This document shows, piece after piece, positions 37,692-51,036 of a stretch of DNA of 64,000 nucleotides (its first letter is position 1; each line of letters begins with the position of its first letter). The position numbers and the translations under genes are program-made. Below the pieces are notes generated by a model. The model ran no database searches. It was not told where the DNA came from and saw only the letters and a list, made by a program, of their open reading frames with translations. Source of the stretch: an uncultured Pelagibacteraceae bacterium (lineage in GTDB: Bacteria; Pseudomonadota; Alphaproteobacteria; Pelagibacterales; Pelagibacteraceae); contig CACKJD010000001.1 in the NCBI GenBank assembly GCA_902600485.1, forward strand, positions 179,501 to 243,500. Direction: 5' to 3'.

Positions 37692-38942
37692 ATGAAAAAA
37701 TATTTACAAAAATTAGGCCAAAATTCTGTTAAAGCAAGTTTAGAAAAAGTGGATACAAACACAAAAAATAAGGTTTTATTGAAATTTAGTGATTTAATAA
37801 AAAAAAATTTAAATAAAATACTTAAACAAAACAAAAAAGATATTAAGTTTGCGAAAATAAAAAATATTGATAAAAATTTAGTTGCAAGACTCGAGTTAGA
37901 TAAATTAAAGCTTAGTTCGATAACTAAAACAATAATTGAAATAACTAAATTAAGGGACCCAATTGGGGTTATTTTAGATAAATGGAAAAGGCCAAACGGT
38001 CTAAAAATTAAAAAAATATCTATTCCAATTGGTGTCATTGGCGTGATTTATGAGAGTAGACCTAATGTAACTGTAGATCTATCTTGTCTTTGTTTTAAAT
38101 CTGGTAATTCAGTGATCCTCAAGGGTGGTTCAGAAGCTTTTTTTACTAATAAAATATTTGTAAAACTATTTAGAAAATCTCTCAAGGCTAATAAAGTGAA
38201 TATGAATTATGTTCAATTTATTGAAAGAAAAGATAGAAAAGTTGTTAGCTCCCTTCTAAAAGATATGAGAAATTATATTGATGTTATGATTCCTAGAGGA
38301 GGCAAAAACCTTGTTAAAAAAGTCAAAGAATTATGTAATGTTCCAGTAATAGGTCACTTAGAAGGTATTTGTCACACATTTATAGATAAAAAAGTAAATA
38401 CAAAAATGGCAAGAAATGTTGTTTTAAACGCAAAAATGAGAAACGTTAGCATATGTGGAGCTACTGAAACTTTATTAATTCATAAAGATTGTCCAAAAAA
38501 TCAAATTAATTTGATACTTAACGAATTAAAAAATAATAATTGTTTAATATACGCTGATAATAAAGTCAGGAAAATTTTTAGTGGCAAACTTAAAAAAGCA
38601 ACTAATAAAGACTGGCGTAAAGAATATCTTGACTCAAAAATCTCTGTTAAAATTGTTAAAAATGTTAATGAAGCAGTTCAACACATCAATAAATTTGGTA
38701 CCATGCATACCGATTCTATTATTACGAATAACTCTGTAAATGCTAATTATTTTGTAAGAAATGTAAAAAGTTCTATAGTTATGCATAATACATCAACTCA
38801 ATTTGCTGATGGAGGAGAACTAGGCTTTGGTGGAGAAGTTGGAATATCTACAAACAAATTACCACCAAGAGGTCCTGTAGGGCTAAATCAATTAGTATCA
38901 TTTAAATACCATGTAGCTGGAAATGGCCAAATCAGAAAATAA
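37692..38942 (+). CDS. proA: Glutamate-5-semialdehyde (gamma-glutamyl phosphate) reductase
   Basis: IPIGVIGVIYESRPNVTVDLSCLCFKSGN, IPRGGK. Listed ORF begins at 37659; ATG 37692 (MKKYLQKLG) fits better. Confidence 0.94.
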   Translation: MKKYLQKLGQNSVKASLEKVDTNTKNKVLLKFSDLIKKNLNKILKQNKKDIKFAKIKNIDKNLVARLELDKLKLSSITKTIIEITKLRDPIGVILDKWKRPNGLKIKKISIPIGVIGVIYESRPNVTVDLSCLCFKSGNSVILKGGSEAFFTNKIFVKLFRKSLKANKVNMNYVQFIERKDRKVVSSLLKDMRNYIDVMIPRGGKNLVKKVKELCNVPVIGHLEGICHTFIDKKVNTKMARNVVLNAKMRNVSICGATETLLIHKDCPKNQINLILNELKNNNCLIYADNKVRKIFSGKLKKATNKDWRKEYLDSKISVKIVKNVNEAVQHINKFGTMHTDSIITNNSVNANYFVRNVKSSIVMHNTSTQFADGGELGFGGEVGISTNKLPPRGPVGLNQLVSFKYHVAGNGQIRK

Positions 38943-39459
38943 ACTCATTGATAAAATAGGTATACTAGGAGGCACATTCGATCCACCTCATAAAGGACAT
39001 TTAAAAATTTCTCAAATTGCAAAAAAAAAGTTTGATTTAAAAATGATAATTTGGGCTATAACAAAAAAAAATCCATTTAAAAAAAAAAGTTATTTTGATT
39101 TAAACAAAAGAATTAAACTTTCAAGAAGTTTAACAAAGAAACAAAATTATATTAAAGTTGTTTTTTTAGAAAAAAAAATTAATTCAAATAAGACAATTAA
39201 TTTAATAAAGTATTTTAAAAGTAAAAGTAAAAAAAAAGAGATACATTTTATATTAGGTGCAGATAATTTATTAAATTTTCACAAATGGGACAATTGGAAA
39301 AAAATACCAAAAATTTCCAAAATCGTAGTTTTTGATAGAAATGGTTTTAAGGCAAAGGCTAAAAAATCTATCGCATATAAAACAATCAAAAATAAAGGTC
39401 TTACTTATGTTGAATTTAAAAAAGTTAACATTTCATCTTCTAAAATTAGAAATTTTTGA
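38923..39459 (+). CDS. nadD: Nicotinate-nucleotide adenylyltransferase
   Basis: GILGGTFDPPHKGHLKI, ILGADNLLNFHKW, ISSSKIR. Confidence 0.93.
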   Translation: MAKSENKLIDKIGILGGTFDPPHKGHLKISQIAKKKFDLKMIIWAITKKNPFKKKSYFDLNKRIKLSRSLTKKQNYIKVVFLEKKINSNKTINLIKYFKSKSKKKEIHFILGADNLLNFHKWDNWKKIPKISKIVVFDRNGFKAKAKKSIAYKTIKNKGLTYVEFKKVNISSSKIRNF

Positions 39460-39474
39460 TATTATTAGTAATTA

Positions 39475-39825
39475 ATGGTCAAAAAAACCAATCTTAAAAA
39501 ATTAATAATTGAAACATTAGATAACAATAAAGCACTGGATATAGTTTCAATTGACTTAAAAGATAAGTCCTCAATTGCGGATCATATGATTATAGCGAGT
39601 GGTACTTCTTCAAGACATATTCAGTCATTGTCGGAACAGGTATTAGACAAATTTAAAGAAAATGGATTTAGTCAATGTAAAATTGAAGGAAGAGACAGTA
39701 CAGAATGGAAGCTTGTTGATGGTATCGATATTGTTGTTCACATTTTTAACCCAGAAAAAAGAAAATTCTATGAGCTTGAGAAAATATGGTCTGAATTAAT
39801 TCCTAAAGAAAGAGTAATTGTCTAA
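39475..39825 (+). CDS. rsfS: Ribosomal silencing factor RsfS
   Basis: DHMIIASGTSSRHIQSL, EGRDSTEWKLVDGIDIVVHIF. Confidence 0.95.
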   Translation: MVKKTNLKKLIIETLDNNKALDIVSIDLKDKSSIADHMIIASGTSSRHIQSLSEQVLDKFKENGFSQCKIEGRDSTEWKLVDGIDIVVHIFNPEKRKFYELEKIWSELIPKERVIV

Positions 39826-40961
39826 TGAATAATAAAAGAATATTTACTCTTATCATTTTTTTTATTTTGTATTTTGGAAAAGTTAGTGCTCAAGAAGAAA
39901 CAGTTTATGACAAAATAGATCTTTTTGGAGAAGTTTTAGACAAGATAAATAAGGAATATGTAGAAGAAGTAGATCAATCAGACACTATGGATGCTGCAAT
40001 TAACGGTGTTTTACAATCGTTAGATCCTTATTCATCATATATGTCTCCAAAAAATTTGGAAGAAATGCAAACAGAAACTAAAGGTGAATTTGGGGGTTTA
40101 GGCATTGAAGTTGGTATGGAAGCAGGTGTTGTGAAAGTTATATCACCTCTCGATAATTCACCTGCTGAAAGAGAAGGTGTTAAGGCTGGAGACTACATTG
40201 TCAAAATAAATGATACACAAGTTCAAGGAAAAACGTTAAATGAAGCAGTCGAATTAATGAGAGGGCCTGTTGGATCAACTTTAGAAATTACTGTAAGAAG
40301 AGTTGGATTAAGAAAATCATTAGTTTTTAATATAACCAGAGAGATTATTCAGGTTGCATCTGTTAAATCTGAGGTGATGGATGAAAAAATTGGATACATC
40401 CGTCTCACTTCATTTAATGAAAATAGCGACGATCAAATTAAAAAAAAGATTAAAGAATTTAAAAAAAATAAAAAGATAGAGGGCTATATTTTAGATTTGA
40501 GAAATAATCCAGGTGGATTACTAGGCCAAGCAATTAAGATATCAGATTTTTTTTTGGATGATGGTGAAATAGTATCGACCAAAGGAAGAAAAAAAAATGA
40601 GAATCAAAAATGGTTTGCTAGAGAAGGTGACATTATTAATGGTAAAGCTCTTATAGTTTTAATTAATAAAGGTTCTGCCTCAGCATCAGAGATAGTTGCA
40701 GGAGCTTTAAAAGATCACAAAAGAGCAGTGTTGGTTGGTGAGAAAAGTTATGGAAAAGGGTCAGTACAGTCTATTATACCTTTAAAAAATCGAGGTGCAA
40801 TTAGGTTAACTATTTCAAAATATTATTTGCCATCAGGAAAATCAATTTCAGAAGTTGGTGTAACACCAGATATTACTGTGGAAGAAGAGTCTGATGATTT
40901 TAGAATTCTTTCAGAAAATGATAACCAACTAAAATTCGCTAGAAAATTATTCACTGGATAA
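39825..40961 (+). CDS. ctpA: S41-family C-terminal processing peptidase
   Basis: PDZ domain; LRNNPGGLL, NKGSASASEIVAGALKDH and SYGKGSVQ (Ser/Lys dyad). Confidence 0.94.
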   Translation: MNNKRIFTLIIFFILYFGKVSAQEETVYDKIDLFGEVLDKINKEYVEEVDQSDTMDAAINGVLQSLDPYSSYMSPKNLEEMQTETKGEFGGLGIEVGMEAGVVKVISPLDNSPAEREGVKAGDYIVKINDTQVQGKTLNEAVELMRGPVGSTLEITVRRVGLRKSLVFNITREIIQVASVKSEVMDEKIGYIRLTSFNENSDDQIKKKIKEFKKNKKIEGYILDLRNNPGGLLGQAIKISDFFLDDGEIVSTKGRKKNENQKWFAREGDIINGKALIVLINKGSASASEIVAGALKDHKRAVLVGEKSYGKGSVQSIIPLKNRGAIRLTISKYYLPSGKSISEVGVTPDITVEEESDDFRILSENDNQLKFARKLFTG

Positions 40962-40965
40962 TTTA

Positions 40966-41445
40966 ATGCAGGAAAAGTTTAAAAATTTACCTTTAAGAAT
41001 AGGTGTAGGTATTATTCTTTTAAATAAAGATAATAAGGTTTTTGTAGCTAAAAGATTAGATAACCCTCACAATTACTGGCAAATGCCTCAGGGTGGTGTA
41101 GATGGGAATGAAAAATTTTTAGATGCAGCGCTTAGAGAACTTGAGGAAGAGACAGGTGTAAAAAATGTAGATTTGATAAAAGAGATTGAAGGTTATCAAA
41201 CGTATTTTTTACCTGAAAATCTTCTTGGGATAATATGGAGAGGTAAATACAAAGGACAAAAGCAAAAATGGTTTTGTATGAGATTTAAAGGTGAAGATAC
41301 AGAGATCAATATTAAAACGAAAAAACCGGAGTTTTCGGAGTGGAGATGGATTGACTTAGATGAAATTACTAAATGGGTTGTTGACTTTAAAACTGATGTA
41401 TACAAAAATTTAAAAAGCGAAGTTAAAAAAATTATTTTTAATTAG
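40966..41445 (+). CDS. rppH: RNA pyrophosphohydrolase (Nudix)
   Basis: WQMPQGGVDGNEKFLDAALRELEEETGV Nudix box. Confidence 0.92.
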   Translation: MQEKFKNLPLRIGVGIILLNKDNKVFVAKRLDNPHNYWQMPQGGVDGNEKFLDAALRELEEETGVKNVDLIKEIEGYQTYFLPENLLGIIWRGKYKGQKQKWFCMRFKGEDTEINIKTKKPEFSEWRWIDLDEITKWVVDFKTDVYKNLKSEVKKIIFN

Positions 41446-41833
41446 ACTTTATAGAATTTAAAACCTCAATTTTCTGATCTAATATATATCGTTCATGATC
41501 TTTAATATTTTCTTTTTTTAAACCTTCCTCCGCATCCTTCACAATTTTATCCACTTTATTTTTATCCATTTCTTTTAAATCAAAAATATTACTTGTTAGT
41601 ATCGACAAAGTATTATCTTTAAATTCGACAATTCCATCATCTACATAATAATTTAATGTTTCATTTTTAGATCTTACGTCAATAATTCCTGGTTTTAAGA
41701 AAGAAATTAAAGGAATATGATCTTTTAATATACCCATATATCCTTCAATAGCCGGTATAACTACTTCCTCAGTATCACTTTTTGTTAAAAAAGATTTTTC
41801 TGGACTTATGATTTCCAAATTAAATTGGTCCAT
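41438..41833 (-). CDS. atpC: ATP synthase F1 subunit epsilon
   Basis: FNLEIISPEKSFL, GYMGILKDHIPLIS; end of F1 operon. Confidence 0.94.
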   Translation of the reverse strand: MDQFNLEIISPEKSFLTKSDTEEVVIPAIEGYMGILKDHIPLISFLKPGIIDVRSKNETLNYYVDDGIVEFKDNTLSILTSNIFDLKEMDKNKVDKIVKDAEEGLKKENIKDHERYILDQKIEVLNSIKSN

Positions 41834-44133
<2,300 letters not shown>

Positions 44134-44141
<8 letters not shown>

Positions 44142-45672
44142 TTTTAAACTTTTCTTTTAAATCGTTTATCAGAGATGATAAATTTTTTTCTATATCTTCA
44201 TCAAGCTTTCCAGAGCTAGAAATACTTTCAATAATCTCAGGTTTTTCAGATTTGCATTTTTCCAAAAGTTGGTTTTCGAAATCTTCGATATTTTTTAAGT
44301 CTATATCATCAAGGTATCCTCTAACACCTGCAAATATAGTTAAAACTTGCTCTGCAACAGTCATTGGTGAATATTGTTTTTGCTTTAATAATTCTGTTAA
44401 TTTTGATCCTCTATTTAATAATTTTTGAGTTGAGGCATCTAAATCAGAACCAAATTGAGCAAATGCTGCCATTTCTCTATATTGAGCCAACTCTAATTTA
44501 ATTGAACCTGCAACTTTTTTCATCGCTTTAGTTTGAGCGGCTGATCCAACTCGCGAAACAGACAACCCAACATTAACCGCTGGTCTAATACCTTGATTAA
44601 ACAATTCTGTTTCTAAAAAAATTTGCCCATCTGTAATAGAAATTACATTAGTTGGAATATATGCAGAAACATCCCCCGCTTGTGTCTCTATAACAGGTAA
44701 TGCTGTTAATGAGCCTCCACCATTGGCGTCACTTAATTTCGCTGCTCTCTCTAGAAGTCTGCTGTGTAAATAAAAGACATCACCTGGATAAGCTTCTCTA
44801 CCTGGAGGTCTTCTAAGTAATAGAGACATCTGACGGTAGGCTACTGCTTGTTTTGATAAGTCATCGTAAATAATGAGTGCATGCATTCCATTATCTCTAA
44901 AATATTCTCCCATAGCACAACCAGTATAAGGTGCTAAGAATTGTAAAGGAGCAGAATCTGAAGCTGTTGCCGAAACTATAGTCGTATACTCCATAGCTCC
45001 TGCATCCTCTAATGTCTTTACAATTTGTGCAACCGTAGATCTTTTTTGGCCTATAGCAACATAAATACAATAAAGTTTTTTGCTTTCATCTTCTGATTCA
45101 TTAATTTTTTTTTGATTAATAATTGTGTCTATTGCGACTGCAGTTTTTCCAGTTTGTCTATCTCCTATGATTAATTCTCTTTGGCCTCTACCAATTGGAA
45201 TTAAACTATCTATCGATTTTAAACCAGTTTGCATTGGTTCACCTACCGATTGTCTCGGTATAATGCCTGGTGCTTTTACTTCCACTCTTCTTCTTTCTAA
45301 ATTTTTTTCGAGATTAGCTTTACCATCTATTGGGTTTCCTAACCCATCAACTACTCTTCCTAATAATTGTTTGCCGACTGGAACATCAACAATTGATCCA
45401 GTTCTTTTTACTGTATCTCCTTCTTTAATAGCTCTGTCATCACCAAAAATAACTACCCCAACGTTATCACTTTCAAGGTTTAAAGCCATTCCCTTTGAAC
45501 CATCAGAGAATTCAACCATCTCTCCAGCTTGAACATTATCCAGACCATATATTCTGGCTATGCCGTCACCAACAGATAAAACTTGTCCAATTTCAGTAAC
45601 CTCAGACTTGTCTCCAAATTTTTTAATTTGTTCTTTTAATATTTTTGTTACTTCTGAGGGATTTATATCCAT
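44134..45672 (-). CDS. atpA: ATP synthase F1 subunit alpha
   Basis: [46 protein letters not shown]. Confidence 0.99.
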
Positions 45673-46203
45673 TTATACCTCAATCATCTTTGATTTAATT
45701 TGTTTAAGTTTATTTTTCATGGAATTATCAATCATAATACTTCCAACTTGAATTATTAATCCTGAAATAAGATCTTTGTCTACTTTATAATCTAAATTAA
45801 TTTTTGATCCAAACTTAGCGAACAGATCTTTTTTGATTTTTTCTACCTCATCATCTTTAAGTTCTTTGGCAGATATTAATTTTGCATCCACTTCACCTCG
45901 TTTAAATGAACAATATGAAACAAAATCCTTTAAAATTTTATCTAAATAAAAGAGTCTGCGCTTGCTCACCAAAAAATTTAAGAATTTATTTAGTATTGGG
46001 TTAAAGTTAAATTTCTTTGAAAGATCATTTAGCATTTCAACATGATCATTTTGTTTAAAAAGGGGGTTTTTGATAAAAGCATTAAATTCTTTTATTGTTT
46101 CCAAAGCTTTCAAAATTGATTTTGATTGGTGTTCGATTTCATCCGTAACATTAGACTCAATGGATAGTTCATACAAAGCTTTTGAGTAACTGTTAAAGGA
46201 CAT
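45673..46203 (-). CDS. atpH: ATP synthase F1 subunit delta
   Basis: YSKALYELS N-terminus, DLISGLIIQVGSIMIDNSMKNKLKQI C-terminus; first gene of F1 operon. Confidence 0.93.
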   Translation of the reverse strand: MSFNSYSKALYELSIESNVTDEIEHQSKSILKALETIKEFNAFIKNPLFKQNDHVEMLNDLSKKFNFNPILNKFLNFLVSKRRLFYLDKILKDFVSYCSFKRGEVDAKLISAKELKDDEVEKIKKDLFAKFGSKINLDYKVDKDLISGLIIQVGSIMIDNSMKNKLKQIKSKMIEV

Positions 46204-46293
46204 TTTAAGTGAGTTTTTTCAAGTTAATATTATTAGATCGTTAAATTTTTGAATTAATTAGCATATAGCCTAGATACGATCAAGCTAGAGGTT

Positions 46294-46313
46294 AAAAAAA
46301 ATACATTTTTTTT
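46294..46313 (-). terminator. Weak terminator-like A8/U8 hairpin 3' of priA
   Basis: Perfect inverted repeat AAAAAAAA-TACA-TTTTTTTT just after the priA stop codon; all A:T stem, so weak. Confidence 0.3.
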
Positions 46314-46318
46314 CTATG

Positions 46319-48277
46319 TTAATTGAAGTTTATTGGATCAACATCAACTGAAAGTTTTATTTGAGGCGGTAGTTTAAAATTTTTAATAGTATTTAGTATC
46401 TGTCTTTGAATATTTATATTTTTACTCGATCTAATAAGTATTCTATTTCTATATTTGCCTCTAATTTTATAAATTGGTGCATTTACAGGACCTAATATAT
46501 TCCCATCTGTTTTTTTTTTAAGTGATATAACAAGGTCATATGCAATTTTTTCTGACATAGAGGCATCTTTACAACTTATTATAATTGAAACAAATCTCTC
46601 AAAGGGTGGTAATTTAAATTTTTTCCTCAACTCAAGTTCATTTTCTAAAAATATATATGGGTCTGGATTAATAATTTGAGATATCACATTATTTTTTTTA
46701 TTAATTGTTTGAAAATATACTTTTGATGGCTTGCCTTCTCTTCCAGCACGACCTGACAATTGATGATATAGTTGTACAGTTTTTTCCACACTTCTTATGT
46801 CGAAACCTCGTGAGGCTAAATCTAAATCAAGTATTACTATGCAATTTAAATTTGGAAAATGAAATCCTTTTGATATTAATTGGGTTCCTATTAAAATTTT
46901 AGTTTCATTATCAATAATTCTTTGTATTTCAATTTGTGAATTTTTTTTATTAATTGTATCACTTGAAAAAATTACAGTTTTTTTTCCAGGAAAATTTTTT
47001 TTTACTTCCTCTAATATTTTTTCAACACCCAAACCACTATAAATAAATTCACATTTTTCATTATCAAATTTACAAATTGTTTCTAAGTTTTTTTTATACC
47101 CACAATAGTGACATAAAATCTTGTTTATTTTTTTATGATAAACGAGATTAATAGAACACTTTGGACAAGTGAAATTTTTTAAACATTTTTTACAAATAAC
47201 AAAAGGAGAGTATCCTCTTCGATTAACAAAGAATAATACTTGGTCATTTTGTTTTAAATGATTTTTAACTTTGCCAATAATTTTTTCAGAAAATAAACTA
47301 TTTTTAATTCTTTTTTCTTTTGTTAAATCAATTAACTCATATTCAGGTAGCCTTGCATTTTTGTATCTTTTTAGAATTCGATGAGAGAAATACTTTCCTT
47401 TTGTTATGTTGTTGTATGTTTCAATTGAAGGAACGGCAGAAATTAAATTTACTGGAATGTTTTCATATGAGGCTCTTGATATAGCCATGTCTCTTGCATT
47501 ATAAACCACTCCCTCATCTTGTTTAAAAGATTGGTCGTGTTCCTCATCAACAATAACTATCCCTAAATTTTTGAAAGGCAAAAAAAGAGATGATCTTGCA
47601 CCAATTATAGCTTTAATATTTCCATTGCTTAAACCATTCCATATGATTTTTTTATTTTTTGGTGTCACACTAGAGTGCCATATAGCTGGTTTAAAACCAA
47701 AAAAATCTAAAAATTTTTTTTCGAATTCTCCTGTTAAACCTATTTCAGGTAGTAGTATAAGTGCTTGTTTATTTTGTTTAATCTTATTTTTAATAAGATT
47801 GAAATAAACTAATGTTTTTCCTGAACCTGTTGTGCCTTGAAGTACATTAACACAGAATTTATTATTTTTTTTTGATAGATTGGTAAAACACTTACGTTGT
47901 TCATCATTTAATATATAAGTAGATTTTTTGATTATTGAGTTGTACTCAGTGAAATTATCACTTGTTTTATTTTCAATAGCTTGATTGCTTAGTAAATGAA
48001 GTTTCAAAGCCATTCCTTTTGGAACAATGTTATATTTTGAAAACCAATTTAAGAAGTCTATTGTTGTTTTTTTTAATGGGTTAACATCTAATTTTCTCAA
48101 TATTTTTTTTAATTTAAATATTTTTGATTGATCTTGTTCAAACTCGTTCCAGACAATGCCATTAACTTTTTTTTTACCAAAAGGGACTTCAACATAGTCA
48201 CCTACCTTCAGATTTATGTCAGAAGTGTATGTAAATGGATGATCAAATATATTTGGGATAAGAACTGGAAACTTCAT
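46319..48277 (-). CDS. priA: Primosomal protein N' (PriA helicase)
   Basis: GTTGSGKTLVYF, IVDEEHDQSFKQ, Zn-binding CKKCLKNFTCPKC...CHYCGYK, SGRAGREGKP. Confidence 0.95.
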   Translation of the reverse strand: MKFPVLIPNIFDHPFTYTSDINLKVGDYVEVPFGKKKVNGIVWNEFEQDQSKIFKLKKILRKLDVNPLKKTTIDFLNWFSKYNIVPKGMALKLHLLSNQAIENKTSDNFTEYNSIIKKSTYILNDEQRKCFTNLSKKNNKFCVNVLQGTTGSGKTLVYFNLIKNKIKQNKQALILLPEIGLTGEFEKKFLDFFGFKPAIWHSSVTPKNKKIIWNGLSNGNIKAIIGARSSLFLPFKNLGIVIVDEEHDQSFKQDEGVVYNARDMAISRASYENIPVNLISAVPSIETYNNITKGKYFSHRILKRYKNARLPEYELIDLTKEKRIKNSLFSEKIIGKVKNHLKQNDQVLFFVNRRGYSPFVICKKCLKNFTCPKCSINLVYHKKINKILCHYCGYKKNLETICKFDNEKCEFIYSGLGVEKILEEVKKNFPGKKTVIFSSDTINKKNSQIEIQRIIDNETKILIGTQLISKGFHFPNLNCIVILDLDLASRGFDIRSVEKTVQLYHQLSGRAGREGKPSKVYFQTINKKNNVISQIINPDPYIFLENELELRKKFKLPPFERFVSIIISCKDASMSEKIAYDLVISLKKKTDGNILGPVNAPIYKIRGKYRNRILIRSSKNINIQRQILNTIKNFKLPPQIKLSVDVDPINFN

Positions 48278-48296
48278 TTATAATATAAGATATATA

Positions 48297-49697
48297 TTAC
48301 GAATGAATCTGTCTTTTATCTACTGATAATGCAGCTTCTTTAATTGCCTCAGAAAATGTAGGATGCGCATGACAAGTCCTTGCAATGTCCTCAGAACTTG
48401 CACCAAATTCCATCGCAACTGCCATTTCTGCAATCATTTCACCAGCATGAGGACCTATAATATGTACCCCTAACACTTTGTCAGTTGAGTTATCAGCTAA
48501 AATTTTTACAAAACCTTCGGGCTCATCAATTGCCTTGGCTCTAGAGTTTGCCATGAATGGAAACTTTCCTATTTTATAACTTATATTTAGTTTTTTTAAT
48601 TGTTCCTCTGTTTTTCCGATAGTTGCTACTTCTGGAGAAGTATAAATAACTCCAGGAATTAAATCATAATTTACATGTCCAGATTGGCCTGCAATAATTT
48701 CTGCCACTGCAATACCTTCTTCTTCAGCCTTATGCGCTAACATCGGTCCTTGAATTACATCGCCTATAGCAAAAATATTTTTTTTGTCTGTCTTAAAATT
48801 TTTATCTACTTTAACTCTGCCTTTTTCGTCAGTTTTTAATTTTATTTTCTCTAAATTTAGGTTGTTTGTGAATGCCTTTCTACCTATTGAAATTAAAGCA
48901 ACATCACAATCATGAGAGCTTTTTTCTCCCTTACTATTTGAAGTCTCTATCTCTACATTTTCTCCTTTTTTTGTAATTTTCTCTACTTTCGTACTCATAT
49001 GAAATTTTATGTTTTGTTTTTTTAAAATTTTCATAAATTCATTTGAAATTTCTTTATCCATTCCAGGTGTTATGTGATCTAAAAATTCAATTACATGAAC
49101 TTCAGAACCTAATCTTGACCAAACAGAACCCATTTCTAGTCCAATGTATCCACCACCGATTACAATCATTTTTTTAGGAACTTTTTTTAAAGAAAGAGCG
49201 CCTGTTGAAGATACAATTCTTTCCTCATCAAAGTTAATATTTGGCATTTTAGAGGGCTCTGAGCCTGTAGCTATAATTATATTTTCCCCTTCAATTTCTG
49301 ACTCTTTGTTGTCAGAACCTTTGATTTTTATTTTTTTGTCCGAAACAAAGCTTCCAAAACCTTTGAAATAAGAAACCTTATTTTTTTTAAATAAAAACTC
49401 TACTCCTTTAGTTAATACAGTTACCGCTTTATCTTTATTTTTCATCATTTTATCAAGATTTAATTTAATATCACTTATCTCGATTCCTACTTTTGAAAAA
49501 TTTTTTGCTTTTTGAAAATTTTCAGAAAGGTTTAATAAATTTTTTGAAGGGATGCATCCAATATTTAAACACGTTCCGCCTAAAGTGCCCCTATATTCTA
49601 CACATGCGGTTTTTTTTCCTAATTGAGCAAGCCTTATTGCGCAAACATATCCACCTGGGCCACCACCTATAACAATTGCATCAAATTTTTCAGACAT
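48297..49697 (-). CDS. lpdA: Dihydrolipoyl dehydrogenase
   Basis: GGGPGGYVCAIRLAQLGKKTACVE, GGTCLNIGCIPSK, CHAHPTFSEA. Confidence 0.97.
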   Translation of the reverse strand: MSEKFDAIVIGGGPGGYVCAIRLAQLGKKTACVEYRGTLGGTCLNIGCIPSKNLLNLSENFQKAKNFSKVGIEISDIKLNLDKMMKNKDKAVTVLTKGVEFLFKKNKVSYFKGFGSFVSDKKIKIKGSDNKESEIEGENIIIATGSEPSKMPNINFDEERIVSSTGALSLKKVPKKMIVIGGGYIGLEMGSVWSRLGSEVHVIEFLDHITPGMDKEISNEFMKILKKQNIKFHMSTKVEKITKKGENVEIETSNSKGEKSSHDCDVALISIGRKAFTNNLNLEKIKLKTDEKGRVKVDKNFKTDKKNIFAIGDVIQGPMLAHKAEEEGIAVAEIIAGQSGHVNYDLIPGVIYTSPEVATIGKTEEQLKKLNISYKIGKFPFMANSRAKAIDEPEGFVKILADNSTDKVLGVHIIGPHAGEMIAEMAVAMEFGASSEDIARTCHAHPTFSEAIKEAALSVDKRQIHS

Positions 49698-49701
49698 AGT
49701 T

Positions 49702-51036
49702 TTATAAATTCAAAAATAATCTTCTTGGTTCCTCCAAATTTTCTTTAACAGTTTTTAAAAATGAAACTGCCTCTTTTCCATCAATTATACGATGATCATA
49801 AGATAATGCTAAATACATAATTGGTCTAATTTTAATTTCATTATTAATTACATATGGTCTACTAACAATATTATGCATACCCAAAACACCTGATTGTGGT
49901 AAATTTAAAATTGGAGTAGATAACATAGAGCCATATACGCCCCCGTTACTAATTGTGAATGTTCCACCTTGTAGGTCTTCAATTGTTATTTTTCCATCTC
50001 TAGCCTTATCAGACAGAGTTTTTATATTCATCTCTATGTCTGCAAATGACATTTCATCTGCGTTCTTTAAAACTGGCACCACCAATCCTTTATCTGTTCC
50101 AACCGCAAAGCTGATATTGTAATAATTTTTGTAAATTATGTTCTCGCTTTCTACTTCTGCATTGATTGCTGGATATAACTTAAGCCCAACTACGCAAGCT
50201 TTAACAAAAAACGACATGATCCCCAGTTTAATTTTGAATTTTTGCTGAAAATCCACCTGATTTTCTTTTCGCATGTTCATGATATTTGTCATATCTACTT
50301 CGTTAAAAGTAGTAAGCATCGCTGCATTTTCTTGGGATTGTTTTAATCTTTTTGCAATTGTCATTCTTAGCCTAGACATTTTAATTTTTTCTTCCTCTCC
50401 AAATTTTAATTTTCTTTCTGATGGAGCAGGTTTAACACCCATTAAACTTAGTAAGTCTCCTTTAAGAATCATCCCGTCTTTACCTGATCCCTTAATTTCT
50501 TTTATATTTATGTTATTCTCATTTACTATTTTTCTAACTGCAGGTGACATAACTTTTTCTTTCCCTGATTTAACTTTTTCATCACTTTTTACTTCTTCAG
50601 TTAAAACAAGTGCCTCTTCTTCAGGTTCTTGATTTGTCCCTTGTTTAGGTTGAATTTTTAAATTTTCTTCTTCGTTATTATTGTCAAAGAGCTTGGTGTC
50701 TCTTTCTTCATCCAATTTAATTATGTTGTCATTAATATTTTCTGGTGGTTTGGTCGTAGCTTTTATTTTTTCAATTTTATCGTTTTTAGACGCTGATTGA
50801 CCTCCCATGATAGACCCTAACGTTGCTCCAACTTCAACAGTAGATCCTGCTTCAAAATTTATTTCTCCTAAGATCCCTCCAGACGGTGAGGGTACTTCTA
50901 AATTTACTTTGTCAGTTTCTAGCTCAACAATGGGTTCATCTACTTCAACGCTATCGCCTTTGCTTTTAAGCCATTTTGCAACTGTAGCTTCGGTTATGCT
51001 CTCTCCAAGGACAGGAACAACTATTTTTTCTGACAT
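49702..51036 (-). CDS. sucB: 2-oxoglutarate dehydrogenase E2 (dihydrolipoyl succinyltransferase)
   Basis: Lipoyl domain [15 protein letters not shown]3-binding domain, C-terminal [16 protein letters not shown]. Confidence 0.97.
   Translation of the reverse strand: MSEKIVVPVLGESITEATVAKWLKSKGDSVEVDEPIVELETDKVNLEVPSPSGGILGEINFEAGSTVEVGATLGSIMGGQSASKNDKIEKIKATTKPPENINDNIIKLDEERDTKLFDNNNEEENLKIQPKQGTNQEPEEEALVLTEEVKSDEKVKSGKEKVMSPAVRKIVNENNINIKEIKGSGKDGMILKGDLLSLMGVKPAPSERKLKFGEEEKIKMSRLRMTIAKRLKQSQENAAMLTTFNEVDMTNIMNMRKENQVDFQQKFKIKLGIMSFFVKACVVGLKLYPAINAEVESENIIYKNYYNISFAVGTDKGLVVPVLKNADEMSFADIEMNIKTLSDKARDGKITIEDLQGGTFTISNGGVYGSMLSTPILNLPQSGVLGMHNIVSRPYVINNEIKIRPIMYLALSYDHRIIDGKEAVSFLKTVKENLEEPRRLFLNL

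Noticed and set aside
37132-38038. Minus-strand ORFs (125 and 135 aa) antisense to proB/proA
   Set aside because: Both overlap strongly supported ProB/ProA; hydrophobic runs are mirror images of AT-rich codons.
45125-45532. 135-aa plus-strand ORF antisense to atpA
   Set aside because: Opposite an unmistakable ATP synthase alpha subunit; low-complexity Ser/Pro/Leu shadow translation.
50273-50632. 119-aa plus-strand ORF antisense to sucB
   Set aside because: Antisense shadow of the E2 linker/catalytic region; no domain recognised.
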